DNA of 47,150 nucleotides, from the IMG/VR virus record IMGVR_UViG_3300021091_000131, positions 1 to 47,150 of that record, one strand, 5' to 3'. Below, one piece after another: positions 33,321 to 42,500 of the stretch. The notes under the pieces were generated by a model. It ran no database searches, was not told the origin of the DNA, and was given only the letters and a program-made list of their open reading frames with translations. The position numbers and the translations under genes were made by a program. The stretch comes from a virus. Positions within the stretch are counted from its first letter, which is position 1. Every line of letters begins with the position of its first letter.

Positions 33321-34700
33321 ATGCAAGAAAGAAATTTTGGACAATTAGGATTTTCATTTCAACAATCATTAATTAAGGCAATTATCGAAGATAAAAAGTA
33401 TGGTGAAACTATTATTGATGTATTAGAAAGTAAGTATTTTGAAAATAACTCTTTTAAATTTATCATGGAAAACATTAAAGAGTTATTCAAACAATTTAAT
33501 AAAATCCCCGATTATAATACCGTAGCACAGAAAATTATGTCGGAGAATGGTAGTAGAGACAACAACTCAAATGTTCACATTGACACCCTTGAAAATATAA
33601 AACTGTCAAACAATGATATTGAATTTCCAAAGGTGACGGCATTAAATTTTTGTAAACAACAGAATTTAAAACGTGTGTTGAAAAATGTCCAAAGTATAAT
33701 CGAGAATGGTGAATTCGAATCTTATAACACAATTGAGGAAGAAATAAAGGGGGCATTACAAGTTGGTGTAACTAACGAAGAAGCTTTTGATGTTTTCCAT
33801 AATATTGATGAAGCATTAGAAAAAGAAAATAGACATCCGATTTCTCTTGGTGTTACAGGTTTGGATAACTTATTAAATGGTGGTTTAGGAAGAGGTGAAT
33901 TAGGTGTCGTGTTAGCACCAACTGGAACAGGTAAAACAACACTTTTAACAAAATTTGCAAACACCGCTTTTAATTTAGGTTTCAATGTCGTTCAAATATT
34001 TTTTGAGGACAATTCTGGTAATATTAAAAGAAAACATTACACAATTTGGTCAGGTGTTCCATCGGATCAACAACCTTTTTTAAAAGAAGAAGTTAAAGAA
34101 AAAGTCGACCAAGCACAAAAAAGATCAAAAGGTTCTATTAAACTTCTTAAATTACCTTCAGACAATGTGACAATTTCTGAAATTAAATCAAGACTTAGAA
34201 AGATGATTTCAGAAGGTTTTAAGATAGATCTCCTTATCATAGACTACGTAGATTGTATTAGTCCTGAGAGAGTCGCTTTCGGTGAAGAATGGAAAGGAGA
34301 AGGGTCAATTATGAGAAGTTTGGAGGCTATGACGGGTGAATTTGATATAGCAATATGGACAGCAACTCAAGGTAATCGTGAATCAATATCCTCTGATGTA
34401 GTTACAGGTGACCAAATGGGAGGATCAATCAAAAAGGCACAAATAGCTCACGTAATTGTTTCTATTGCAAAATCTTTGGAACAAAAAGAGAATAATATCG
34501 CAACATTGACACTATTGAAATCACGTATAGGTAAAGATGGTGTAATATTTACTAATTGTAAATTTAACAATGAATTATTGATAATTGATACAGATATACA
34601 AACAACATTACTTGGTCACGAAGAACAAAAAGTTCAAAAAAATGTGAATAGAGCCACAGAAGCATTCCATAGAAGACAACAAGTAATTAATAATAAATAA
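33321..34700 (+). CDS. 41: Replicative DNA helicase, DnaB/gp41-like
   Basis: 459 aa; T4 gp41 is 475 aa. An N-terminal helical domain (1-150) precedes the RecA-type ATPase core. This has LGRGELGVVLAPTGTGKTTL with Walker A at 199-207, FFEDNSGNIKRKHY, Walker B LLIIDYVDCI (D308) and the DnaB-like 'TQGNR' sensor segment WTATQGNRES. GSIKKAQIAHVIVSI and LTLLKSRIGKDGVIF follow, corresponding to DnaB motifs 4-5. It would form a hexameric 5'-3' helicase at the fork. No separate primase (gp61) was seen in this window, and no primase zinc motif is present in this protein. Confidence 0.93.
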   Translation: MQERNFGQLGFSFQQSLIKAIIEDKKYGETIIDVLESKYFENNSFKFIMENIKELFKQFNKIPDYNTVAQKIMSENGSRDNNSNVHIDTLENIKLSNNDIEFPKVTALNFCKQQNLKRVLKNVQSIIENGEFESYNTIEEEIKGALQVGVTNEEAFDVFHNIDEALEKENRHPISLGVTGLDNLLNGGLGRGELGVVLAPTGTGKTTLLTKFANTAFNLGFNVVQIFFEDNSGNIKRKHYTIWSGVPSDQQPFLKEEVKEKVDQAQKRSKGSIKLLKLPSDNVTISEIKSRLRKMISEGFKIDLLIIDYVDCISPERVAFGEEWKGEGSIMRSLEAMTGEFDIAIWTATQGNRESISSDVVTGDQMGGSIKKAQIAHVIVSIAKSLEQKENNIATLTLLKSRIGKDGVIFTNCKFNNELLIIDTDIQTTLLGHEEQKVQKNVNRATEAFHRRQQVINNK

Positions 34701-34719
34701 AATATAAAAAAAAGTAGAA

Positions 34720-36981
34720 ATGCAGAAAGGAAAAAAGTTTCTAAGTGATTTAAAGTTACACTCGGATTATTTTAAATGGTTAGAAGAAAAGGGTAGGTAT
34801 GAAACATGGGATGAAGCGTGTGAAAACATAATAGATGGTCATAGAAAAAAATATGTTGATTATTCGAAAGAAATTGAACCATACTTACAATCTGCTTTAG
34901 AAAGTATAAAAGACCAAGCTGTTTTGGCCTCCCAAAGAAATCTACAATATAGACATGAACAAATAATGAAACATAACACGAGAATGTTTAATTGTACATC
35001 TGGTCAGATTACTCGTAATAGAGTGTTCCAAGAAATTTTTTATTTGTCTCTAAGTGGATGTGGTTTCGGTGGTGGATTATTGATTCCATTTGTAAATAAT
35101 TTAAGTAAACTACAAAGAAGAACGAAAGGAACAAAAACTTTTGTTATACAAGATAGTATAGAGGGTTGGGCAGATTCGTTGGGTGTATTAATGTCTTCTT
35201 ACTTTGTTAATGATCAACCTTTTCCTGAATATGCAGGATACGCGGTTAAATTTGATTATTCACAAATTAGAGAAAAGGGTTCATTTATAAGTGGTGGATT
35301 TAAAGCTCCCGGTCATGAAGGTTTAAAACAATCTTTAGAAAAAATTGAAACTTTAATTGAAAAGTGGATTACAAATGAAGGTGAAAAAATTAGACCAATT
35401 TTGGCATTTGACATTATTTGTCATTCTTCAGATGCGGTATTATCAGGTGGTGTAAGACGTTCGGCACTCAATATGATCGTCGATCCTAATGATGATGAAA
35501 TGATACATGCTAAAACTGGCAACTGGTTCACTGAAAATCCACAAAGAGGTAGAAGTAACAATTCAGTTTTACTTTTAAGAAGTGAAGTAACAAAAGAACA
35601 ATTTGATTACTTAGTAAAATTGAATGATGGTGCAAATGATATTGGATTTGTTTTCGCAAATAGTTGGTTTGATATGTTTAATCCATGTTTTGAAATTTTG
35701 AAAATTCCTGTATTAGACAATATAGATTTTTCAAAAATACACTATGATGATATCGAATTATATGTAAAAAAGAATAAAAATAAATTTGGAATACAAGGTT
35801 GTAATTTGACAGAAATAAATGCCGAAAAATGTTCAACTAAAGATAAATTTTTGAAAGCGTGTAAAGACGCATCTATTTTAGGAACATTACAAGCGGGATA
35901 TACAAATTTTCCATATTTAGGTGAAACGTCTAAAAAAATATTCGAAAGAGAGGCTTTATTAGGTGTTAGTATTACTGGTTGGATGAATAATCCTAAATTA
36001 TTTAACGAAGAGTTATTAGAAGAGGGTGCACAAGTAGTTAAGGAAACCAATAAAGAGGTTGCATTTTTAATTGATATAAATCAAGCAGCAAGAACTACAT
36101 GTGTTAAACCATCGGGTAACGCGTCGGTTGTTTTAGGTACAGCATCAGGTATACATCCAGAACATTCTGAGAAGTATTTTCGTATTATGCAGTTAAACAA
36201 AGAAAGTAATACTGCTAAATGGTTAACAGATAATATGTCGTTTTTACTCGAAGAAAGTGTTTGGTCATCAACAAAAAGTGATTATGTTGTTTTCGTACCA
36301 GTTGAAAATCCTAAAAATGGATTATTCAAAAAAGATATGAAGGGTACTAAACATCTTGAGTTAATCAAGTTAGTCCAACAACATTGGGTTAATGCGGGAA
36401 CAAATCCTGAGTTATGCACATATAGTCCTGTAAATCATAATACTTCTTGTACTGTTATTATTGACGATAAAGATGTAATTGTTGATTACATATGGGATAA
36501 TATAAACTTTTTTACCGCGGTAAGTTTTATATCTGATTATGGTGATAAAGATTTCAATCAAGCACCATTTACATCTGTTTTGAATCTTGATGAGATTGTT
36601 GCATCATATGGTAAGGGATCAATTTTAGCTTCGGGTCTCGTTGTGGATGGGTTACATTATTTTAATAACAATTTATGGTCGGCATGTGATCATCTGTTAG
36701 ATAACACTATTCCAATAACAGGTAATAGAGAACAAGTGTTATTGAAAAAATATTGGATAGAAAGAGCTAAAAAGTTTGCGAAAAACTATTTTAAAGGTGA
36801 TTTGAAAAAAATGGTTTATTGCTTAAAAGATGTTCATTTATTCCATAAATGGGAAACAGTAACACGTCAGTTTAAAGAAGTTAATTTTGGTGAAATTTTA
36901 GATAAACCACAATATAAAGATGTAAGTGATTTTGCATCTATGGCTTGTAGTGGAGGATCTTGTGAAATTACTAAAATATGA
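34720..36981 (+). CDS. nrdJ: Class II (adenosylcobalamin-dependent) ribonucleotide reductase, monomeric RTPR type
   Basis: 753 aa, close to Lactobacillus RTPR (739 aa). The reductase barrel has the first active-site Cys in FNCTSGQ (C92), a Gly-rich SLSGCGFGGGL, and the finger-loop GCNLTEI (C361, E365). Also present are SGGVRRSALN and VKPSGNASVVLGTASGIHPE. The tail CSGGSC (C743, C748) has the C-x4-C spacing of the RTPR redox pair that takes electrons from thioredoxin. From family knowledge, it makes dNTPs from NTPs with vitamin B12 coenzyme and without oxygen dependence, so the phage relies on host or environmental cobalamin. Its stop overlaps the next start (ATGA). Confidence 0.95.
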   Translation: MQKGKKFLSDLKLHSDYFKWLEEKGRYETWDEACENIIDGHRKKYVDYSKEIEPYLQSALESIKDQAVLASQRNLQYRHEQIMKHNTRMFNCTSGQITRNRVFQEIFYLSLSGCGFGGGLLIPFVNNLSKLQRRTKGTKTFVIQDSIEGWADSLGVLMSSYFVNDQPFPEYAGYAVKFDYSQIREKGSFISGGFKAPGHEGLKQSLEKIETLIEKWITNEGEKIRPILAFDIICHSSDAVLSGGVRRSALNMIVDPNDDEMIHAKTGNWFTENPQRGRSNNSVLLLRSEVTKEQFDYLVKLNDGANDIGFVFANSWFDMFNPCFEILKIPVLDNIDFSKIHYDDIELYVKKNKNKFGIQGCNLTEINAEKCSTKDKFLKACKDASILGTLQAGYTNFPYLGETSKKIFEREALLGVSITGWMNNPKLFNEELLEEGAQVVKETNKEVAFLIDINQAARTTCVKPSGNASVVLGTASGIHPEHSEKYFRIMQLNKESNTAKWLTDNMSFLLEESVWSSTKSDYVVFVPVENPKNGLFKKDMKGTKHLELIKLVQQHWVNAGTNPELCTYSPVNHNTSCTVIIDDKDVIVDYIWDNINFFTAVSFISDYGDKDFNQAPFTSVLNLDEIVASYGKGSILASGLVVDGLHYFNNNLWSACDHLLDNTIPITGNREQVLLKKYWIERAKKFAKNYFKGDLKKMVYCLKDVHLFHKWETVTRQFKEVNFGEILDKPQYKDVSDFASMACSGGSCEITKI

Positions 36982-37193
36982 GTAAATTAATTGTGGGTGA
37001 AGATTATACAATAGAGGAGAAGTCGGGATTATTGGTCCTGACTTCTTTTTTTTTGACTAAAAGAGGATATTGTTGTGGTAATAAATGTATAAATTGTCCA
37101 TATAAACCCGAATCAATGAACGGTAATAAAATATTGGGTAACCCTGATTTATTTAAGGATAGATTAAATACACCCAAGACTCGACAATATTAA
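36978..37193 (+). CDS. Small CCxxxCxxC protein (DUF5522-like), coupled to the reductase
   Basis: A 71 aa protein whose start overlaps the reductase stop by 4 nt. LLVLTSFFLTKRGYCCGNKC followed by INCPYKPE (18-45) matches a small bacterial family with 'V-x-T-x-x-x-x-KRGYCC-x-x-x-C-x-x-CPY', which I know as DUF5522. The four Cys could bind a metal or carry out thiol exchange. The overlap with the B12-dependent reductase suggests co-translation. A role in reductase reduction or metal handling is speculation. A strong terminator hairpin lies inside the coding sequence, 40 nt after the start codon. Confidence 0.8.
   Translation: MSKLIVGEDYTIEEKSGLLVLTSFFLTKRGYCCGNKCINCPYKPESMNGNKILGNPDLFKDRLNTPKTRQY
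37018..37054 (+). terminator. Intrinsic terminator inside the CCxxxCxxC gene
   Basis: AGAAGTCGGGA (37018-37028) and TCCTGACTTCT (37036-37046) form an 11-bp stem with one G-T wobble and a 7-nt loop, followed by eight more T's (37047-37054). By form this is among the best intrinsic terminators in the window, yet it lies in codons 14-26 of an apparently real gene. It would end most transcripts shortly after the reductase, with the small gene made only by read-through. Confidence 0.8.
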
Positions 37194-37209
37194 GGGTGAA
37201 TATCGAGTC
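37171..37209 (+). other. Interleaved inverted repeats (possible RNA pseudoknot)
   Basis: CACCC (37171-37175) can pair with GGGTG (37194-37198), and GACTCGA (37178-37184) with TCGAGTC (37203-37209). The two stems are interleaved in H-type pseudoknot order around the stop codon of the CCxxxCxxC gene. The 7-bp repeat is clear; the 5-bp one may be chance. Confidence 0.35.
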
Positions 37210-37210
37210 A

Positions 37211-37245
37211 CTATTTATTACAATTTTTTCAATCTTTATATTTAT
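37211..37245 (+). promoter_or_regulatory. Two TATTTAT motifs upstream of the wedge cluster
   Basis: CTATTTAT at 37211-37218 and TATTTAT at 37239-37245 precede the gp25 start at 37251. The second ends 5 nt before the ATG. They mark the switch from the replication module, whose examined leaders lack the motif, to the baseplate wedge genes. Confidence 0.45.
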
Positions 37246-37250
37246 TTCAT

Positions 37251-37703
37251 ATGGCTACAACATATGGAATAGATTTTCCCTTTAGGGATAGTAAAACAGG
37301 ACAATATCTTTCTTTAACGAATACTCCCGAAAGAGAGGTTAGGGCCAATCTCATACATCTACTTTTAACAAAAAAGGGAAGTAGATATTTTTTACCAAAT
37401 TTTGGAACAAGAATATACGAATACATTTTTGAACAAAATGACATAGTTTCTTTTAACTTAATAGAAGATGAAATTAGAGAGGGAGTTAGAAAGTTTATAC
37501 CGAATTTAGACATAAATTCAATTACCATAAACTCAGCGGAATTGGATCCTGAACAAGATAGAACATTTTCTCAAGAGGAAGATGAAAGATTATTTAGAGT
37601 TTCAGATTTTTCAAATAAACCATATACCGCAAAAGTTAGAATAGATTACACAGTAAATAACGCCGCCTTTTCTTCTTCTGATTTTATAATTATTAATATA
37701 TAA
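37251..37703 (+). CDS. 25: Baseplate wedge protein, gp25-like
   Basis: 150 aa; T4 gp25 is 132 aa. The N-terminal YGIDFPFRDSKTGQYLSLTN is followed by ANLIHLLLTKKGSRYFLPNF and GTRIYEYIFEQND. This matches the gp25/W family core, where the 'T-x-x-GxR-x-x-x-P-x-FGxxL/I' block forms the wedge contact. In T4 and other contractile systems gp25 joins the gp6-gp7 core bundle to the sheath. The gp6 gene starts 1 nt after its stop, the order common in contractile tails. Confidence 0.92.
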   Translation: MATTYGIDFPFRDSKTGQYLSLTNTPEREVRANLIHLLLTKKGSRYFLPNFGTRIYEYIFEQNDIVSFNLIEDEIREGVRKFIPNLDINSITINSAELDPEQDRTFSQEEDERLFRVSDFSNKPYTAKVRIDYTVNNAAFSSSDFIIINI

Positions 37704-37704
37704 A

Positions 37705-39537
37705 ATGGCAAAAAAAATATCATACGCAGTAAGGGACTTCGCAGGATTAAGACAAGAATTGGTTAATATGACCAAAGAATATTATCCTGATTTAGTAAAA
37801 AATACAAATGACGCATCAATTTTTTCAGTATTGTTGGATTTAAACGCCGCTGTAACTGATAATCTACATTTTCATATTGATAGAGTTTGGCAAGAAACAA
37901 CACTAGATTTCGCACAACAAAGACAATCATTGTTTCATATTGCAAAAACATATGGTATGAAAATTCCTGGTAATAGACCATCAGTATCTTTAAGTGATTT
38001 TTCAATAAATGTTCCTGTCTCGGGAGATAAGGAAGATGTTAGATATTTAGGAGTGTTAAAGGCTGGTGCACAAGTATCAGGTGGAGGACAAGTTTTTGAA
38101 ACAATTGAAGATATTGATTTTTCAAGTCCATTTAATTCAAAAGGAGAAGTAAACAGATTAAAAATTCCAAATTTTGACGCAAACGATAGATTAATATCAT
38201 ATACTATTACCAAGAGAGAAGCGGTTGTGAATGGGGTTACAAGAATATTCAGAAGAGTTATTACTGAAATTGATCAAAAACCATTTTTAAAACTTTATTT
38301 ACCTGAAACGAATATTTTAGGAATAGTCTCAGTCATTCATAAAGATGGAACTACTTTTGCGGGTAATCCAACTTCCACTGAATTTAATACAAGCTCGAAT
38401 AAATGGTATGAAGTTAAATCGTTAATAGAAGATAAAGTTTTTGTTCCAGATTCAACATCAGCATCAGATAGAGATAATTTTAAATCCGGTAATTACGTTA
38501 GAGTTACTAATAAATTTATAACAGAATACACACCTGAAAGTTTTTTTTCATTGACATTTGGATCAGGAAACATTGACCCAATGAGTAATTTAGATGATTT
38601 TATGTCAGGAGATTTAAAAGTTAATTTGTCAACTTATTTAAATAATATATCATTAGGTAGTTTACCTAAACCTAACACAACAATTTTTGTAAAATATAGA
38701 ATCGGTGGTGGTAAAAATTCTAATTTAGGTGTTGATGTAATAACAAGTATTGATGATATTGAATTCGAAGTAAATGGACCACTATCAAATGTTAATACAC
38801 AAGTTGTCAATTCTTTAACAGTAAGAAATGTTACACCGGCAATTGGAGGTTCTGATCAACCTACAATAGAGGAGATTAGAAATATGATCGCATACAACTT
38901 TGCAGCACAAAACAGAGCGGTAACATTAAATGATTATAAATCATTAATTGAAACAATGCCGTCAACTTATGGTGCACCAGCTAAAGTAAATGTATTGGAG
39001 GAAGATAATAAAATTAAAATTAAATTATTGTCTTATGACGATAAAGGTAATTTAACTGATGTAGTATCAAATACTTTGAAAAACAATATTTTAAATTATC
39101 TTTCAGAATTTAGAATGATAAATGATTATATTGAAATACAAAGTGGTGAAGTAATTGATTTAAGTTTAGAAATTGATTTAATTATAGATAAAAATGAATC
39201 AAGATCTGATGTAATTAGAGAGACAATAAACAAAACATCACAATTTTTTGCAATAGAAAAAAGAAAAATGGGTGATCCTTTGTTTGTTGGTGATCTATCG
39301 AGAGAAATTGGTAATGTCGGTGGAGTAACAAATGTTGTAGAAATAAGAGTTTTTAATAAAATAGGTGGCGAATATTCATCATCACAAGTTACCCAACAAT
39401 ATAAAAATCCTGTGACAAAAGAAATTTTACAATCTGACATGACTATTTTTATGAAAGCAAACCAAATTTATCAAATTAGGTTTCCTAATGTAGATATTAA
39501 GGTTAGGGTTAGATCCTTAGGTTCAACTACATTTTAA
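37705..39537 (+). CDS. 6: Baseplate wedge protein, gp6-like (baseplate J family)
   Basis: 610 aa; T4 gp6 is 660 aa. The N-terminal DFAGLRQELVNMTKEYYPDL, then SIFSVLLDLNAAVTDNLHFH and FAQQRQSLFHIAKTYGMKIP are the usual start of gp6/J proteins, with one helical layer then beta domains. The C-terminal half has AVTLNDYKSLIETMPSTYGA, the strongly conserved 'T-x-x-DY-x-x-x-x-x-x-P' block, followed by alternating beta and helical segments. In T4, dimers of gp6 form the inner ring of the baseplate. It is tightly linked to gp25 upstream and separated from the next gene by a 54-nt motif-bearing gap. Confidence 0.92.
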   Translation: MAKKISYAVRDFAGLRQELVNMTKEYYPDLVKNTNDASIFSVLLDLNAAVTDNLHFHIDRVWQETTLDFAQQRQSLFHIAKTYGMKIPGNRPSVSLSDFSINVPVSGDKEDVRYLGVLKAGAQVSGGGQVFETIEDIDFSSPFNSKGEVNRLKIPNFDANDRLISYTITKREAVVNGVTRIFRRVITEIDQKPFLKLYLPETNILGIVSVIHKDGTTFAGNPTSTEFNTSSNKWYEVKSLIEDKVFVPDSTSASDRDNFKSGNYVRVTNKFITEYTPESFFSLTFGSGNIDPMSNLDDFMSGDLKVNLSTYLNNISLGSLPKPNTTIFVKYRIGGGKNSNLGVDVITSIDDIEFEVNGPLSNVNTQVVNSLTVRNVTPAIGGSDQPTIEEIRNMIAYNFAAQNRAVTLNDYKSLIETMPSTYGAPAKVNVLEEDNKIKIKLLSYDDKGNLTDVVSNTLKNNILNYLSEFRMINDYIEIQSGEVIDLSLEIDLIIDKNESRSDVIRETINKTSQFFAIEKRKMGDPLFVGDLSREIGNVGGVTNVVEIRVFNKIGGEYSSSQVTQQYKNPVTKEILQSDMTIFMKANQIYQIRFPNVDIKVRVRSLGSTTF

Positions 39538-39546
39538 TTAGATTTT

Positions 39547-39584
39547 TATTTATAATAATAGAAATTTCCATGCTTTCTATTTAT
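39547..39584 (+). promoter_or_regulatory. Two TATTTAT motifs upstream of gp7-position gene
   Basis: TATTTATA at 39547-39554 and CTATTTAT at 39577-39584 lie in the 54-nt gap before the ATG at 39592; the second ends 7 nt before it. Confidence 0.45.
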
Positions 39585-39591
39585 TATAAGA

Positions 39592-42500
39592 ATGATACAA
39601 AAACATAGAATTGCGACAAATATAGGGGTAGACCAAAAAGTAATTGTAGAATTGAAACAAAACTACGATTTACTAGAAATCTTGTCTTTAAAATTTAGTC
39701 AAAAACAAACCTATACTTCACTATGTTCCGATTATGGAGTTGTTTGTGGTAGAATTTCGGTAAATAATGGATTTGGAATACCGAATGCAAGAGTTTCAAT
39801 TTTTATTCCTTTGTCAGATATGGATGAAAACGATCCGGTTGTATCTGCATTATACCCATACAAATCCCCAACAGAAAAAAATGACAATGGTTTAAGATAT
39901 AATTTATTACCAGAAAGGAAGCAACATGGTGGACATGAACCTGTTGGTTCTTTTTTTGATCAGAGTGACGTTTTGAATAATGAGTCAAAATTAGAAGTGT
40001 TTGAAAAATATTATTCATATACGGTAAAAACAAATGATGCTGGTGATTTTATGATTTGGGGAGTTCCAATAGGACCACAAATATTACATGTTGATATTGA
40101 TTTGTCCGATATAAGTTGTTTTTCACTTAGGCCCGATGATTTTATAAGACAAGGTATTGGAGTAGACCAATTTAAAAACACATATACTTTTAAGTCATCA
40201 ACAGATTTATCTACATTACCACAAATAGTATCTTTTGACAAATCAATTGAAGTTTTCTCTTTTTGGGGAAATGTCGATTTATGTGAAATTGGAATTACTA
40301 GAACTGATTTTGATTTATCCGATGAGGGGGTAAAGGTTGAACCTAAAGCTTATTTACTTGGTTCAGTATTTTCAGATCAAGGTAACAATTCTGTTAATAA
40401 AAACTGCACACCAAAAAACACAATGGGATATAAATGTAATTTAACATCGGATCCCGCAGTTATTGAGGTATTGAGATTCACAAGTAAAAAAGATATAAAT
40501 AACAGACCAATACTTGAACTCTATGAAATTAATGAAGATGTAGATGATAGTGGATCATTTGTATTAACATTACCAATGAATATGGATTATGTTTACACAA
40601 ATGAATTTGGCGAAAATGAAATAACTAATGATCCTAATAAAGGTATACCAACATCAGGTTGTTATAGATTTAGAATATCAACAAAAAACGAATCAGTAGG
40701 TAGAGTAAGAACAACCGCGTCTTATTTGGTACCTAATATAAGAGAATTTGAAAATGAAATAGATAAATCATATGCGTGGTCAACAGATTGGAGTGATTAT
40801 CCAATAGGTGCAACAAATAATTCAATTATTTTTTATAGTGAAAATGGGAGATATTACCCTAAAGATTATTTTTATCGATTGACTTATAATAAAGTATATT
40901 CTGTATCATCTTTCATGGGTTCATATTTTAGCTCAAGTGGTGGTGGGAGAGATACTTTCTTAGGAATAAAAGAAATTTCACCAAAAAAAGAAGATGATTG
41001 TGAAGAAAACGTTGTTACACCACCAATAAATTTTGGTATAGAAAAATTCACATTTGCAATTCTTATTGCAACCATTTTGAATATATTTGAGAGATTAATA
41101 TATTATGCTTTTATTGCTGCTGTTCAAATTTTAATAATACCATTTCAAGCTTTATATAATTTTAGAATTAGAATAAGAGCATTTCGTGTCACAATAATTG
41201 ATTGGAGACCATTTGAATTTTTAGATAGAGCGGTAATAGAACCATTACAAAGATTTGGAACTGTTAGATTAGGTATAGCAATTTATCCGGATTGTGAAAC
41301 TTGTGATAATTTAGATTATGTAAATGAACTCCCCAATACAAACGAAGACCCCGCATTACTATTTACCGAGATTGCAAGTGGAACTGCAATACCTGACAAT
41401 TATATGGTAACATATGGATGTGCAGGATATACAGACGATGATCCTTCATTGACTAGACTTTATTTTGTAATACCTGGTGGAACATGTTCGCCAGCATCAG
41501 ATGTTGAACCAACGTTTTTGGCTTCATATAATTTGACTATGTTAATAAACGAACCATCAAGATTTGTTGTCAAATTCAATAATAGTCAACTTTATGATAC
41601 CTTAGTGTTGAATCAAGAAATTATTAATGGTATAACTACACACTATTTTGATGATTATGTTAAATGTTCATATACAAATAACAGGTTAAATGAACCAACA
41701 GAACCAATAACATATAAAATATATGATAAAAACTCTTTATTATTAGGTGGAAGTGGTGGAAGTGGTTTACAAAGTGAACTTCAAGGCGGTTGTCAACAAT
41801 ACGTTTCAGTCTATAGAGAAAATATTGTTAGTCATAGTTATTGTGTTGTAGATCCATCGATATCATATAATTCACTTACTACGTCAAATTTAGTTTTAGG
41901 ATCATCATGTCCACCTGATAAAATTAATGTTGGACAAGTTATTAGAAATGTAGATGCAAATCCGTGTGGTACGTGTGGAACCAAAAGTGGGTATTCTGAA
42001 TTTAGATTTGGTTTGTTCACTATTATTCCAGCAGCGAGTACTAGAAATTGGGGTGTAAATTTTGACGCTATAACCGAATATGCAATAAGAAAACTTGTTG
42101 CCAAGTTATTTTGTGAGGGATATGTAAACTATTCATTTATTGACAACTGGTTGACCGGTGCATTATATATATTTCCATTTAAATCAAAAGTTAGATGGGA
42201 TAATGAGGAAGAACTTGATTTAAATTATAGAAGAACAAAGTATTGTGATAATTTAGTTTATTACAAAGTAGGAACAATAAATAATCCTGATAAAAGATTT
42301 TATTATAGATCTACAAAATATATTTCGGGTAAATTTAACAGAAGTATTAAAAATACATTAGGTCATCCGACAACTATAGTTGATTTGGGACCAAGAGATG
42401 AATTTATTAAAGAAATTTGTGTAGATGCATCTGTAGATCCTAATTGTTCTATTGTTAGAAGTATAGGCCCCACATCATATCAAAATTTTAAAGAATTACT

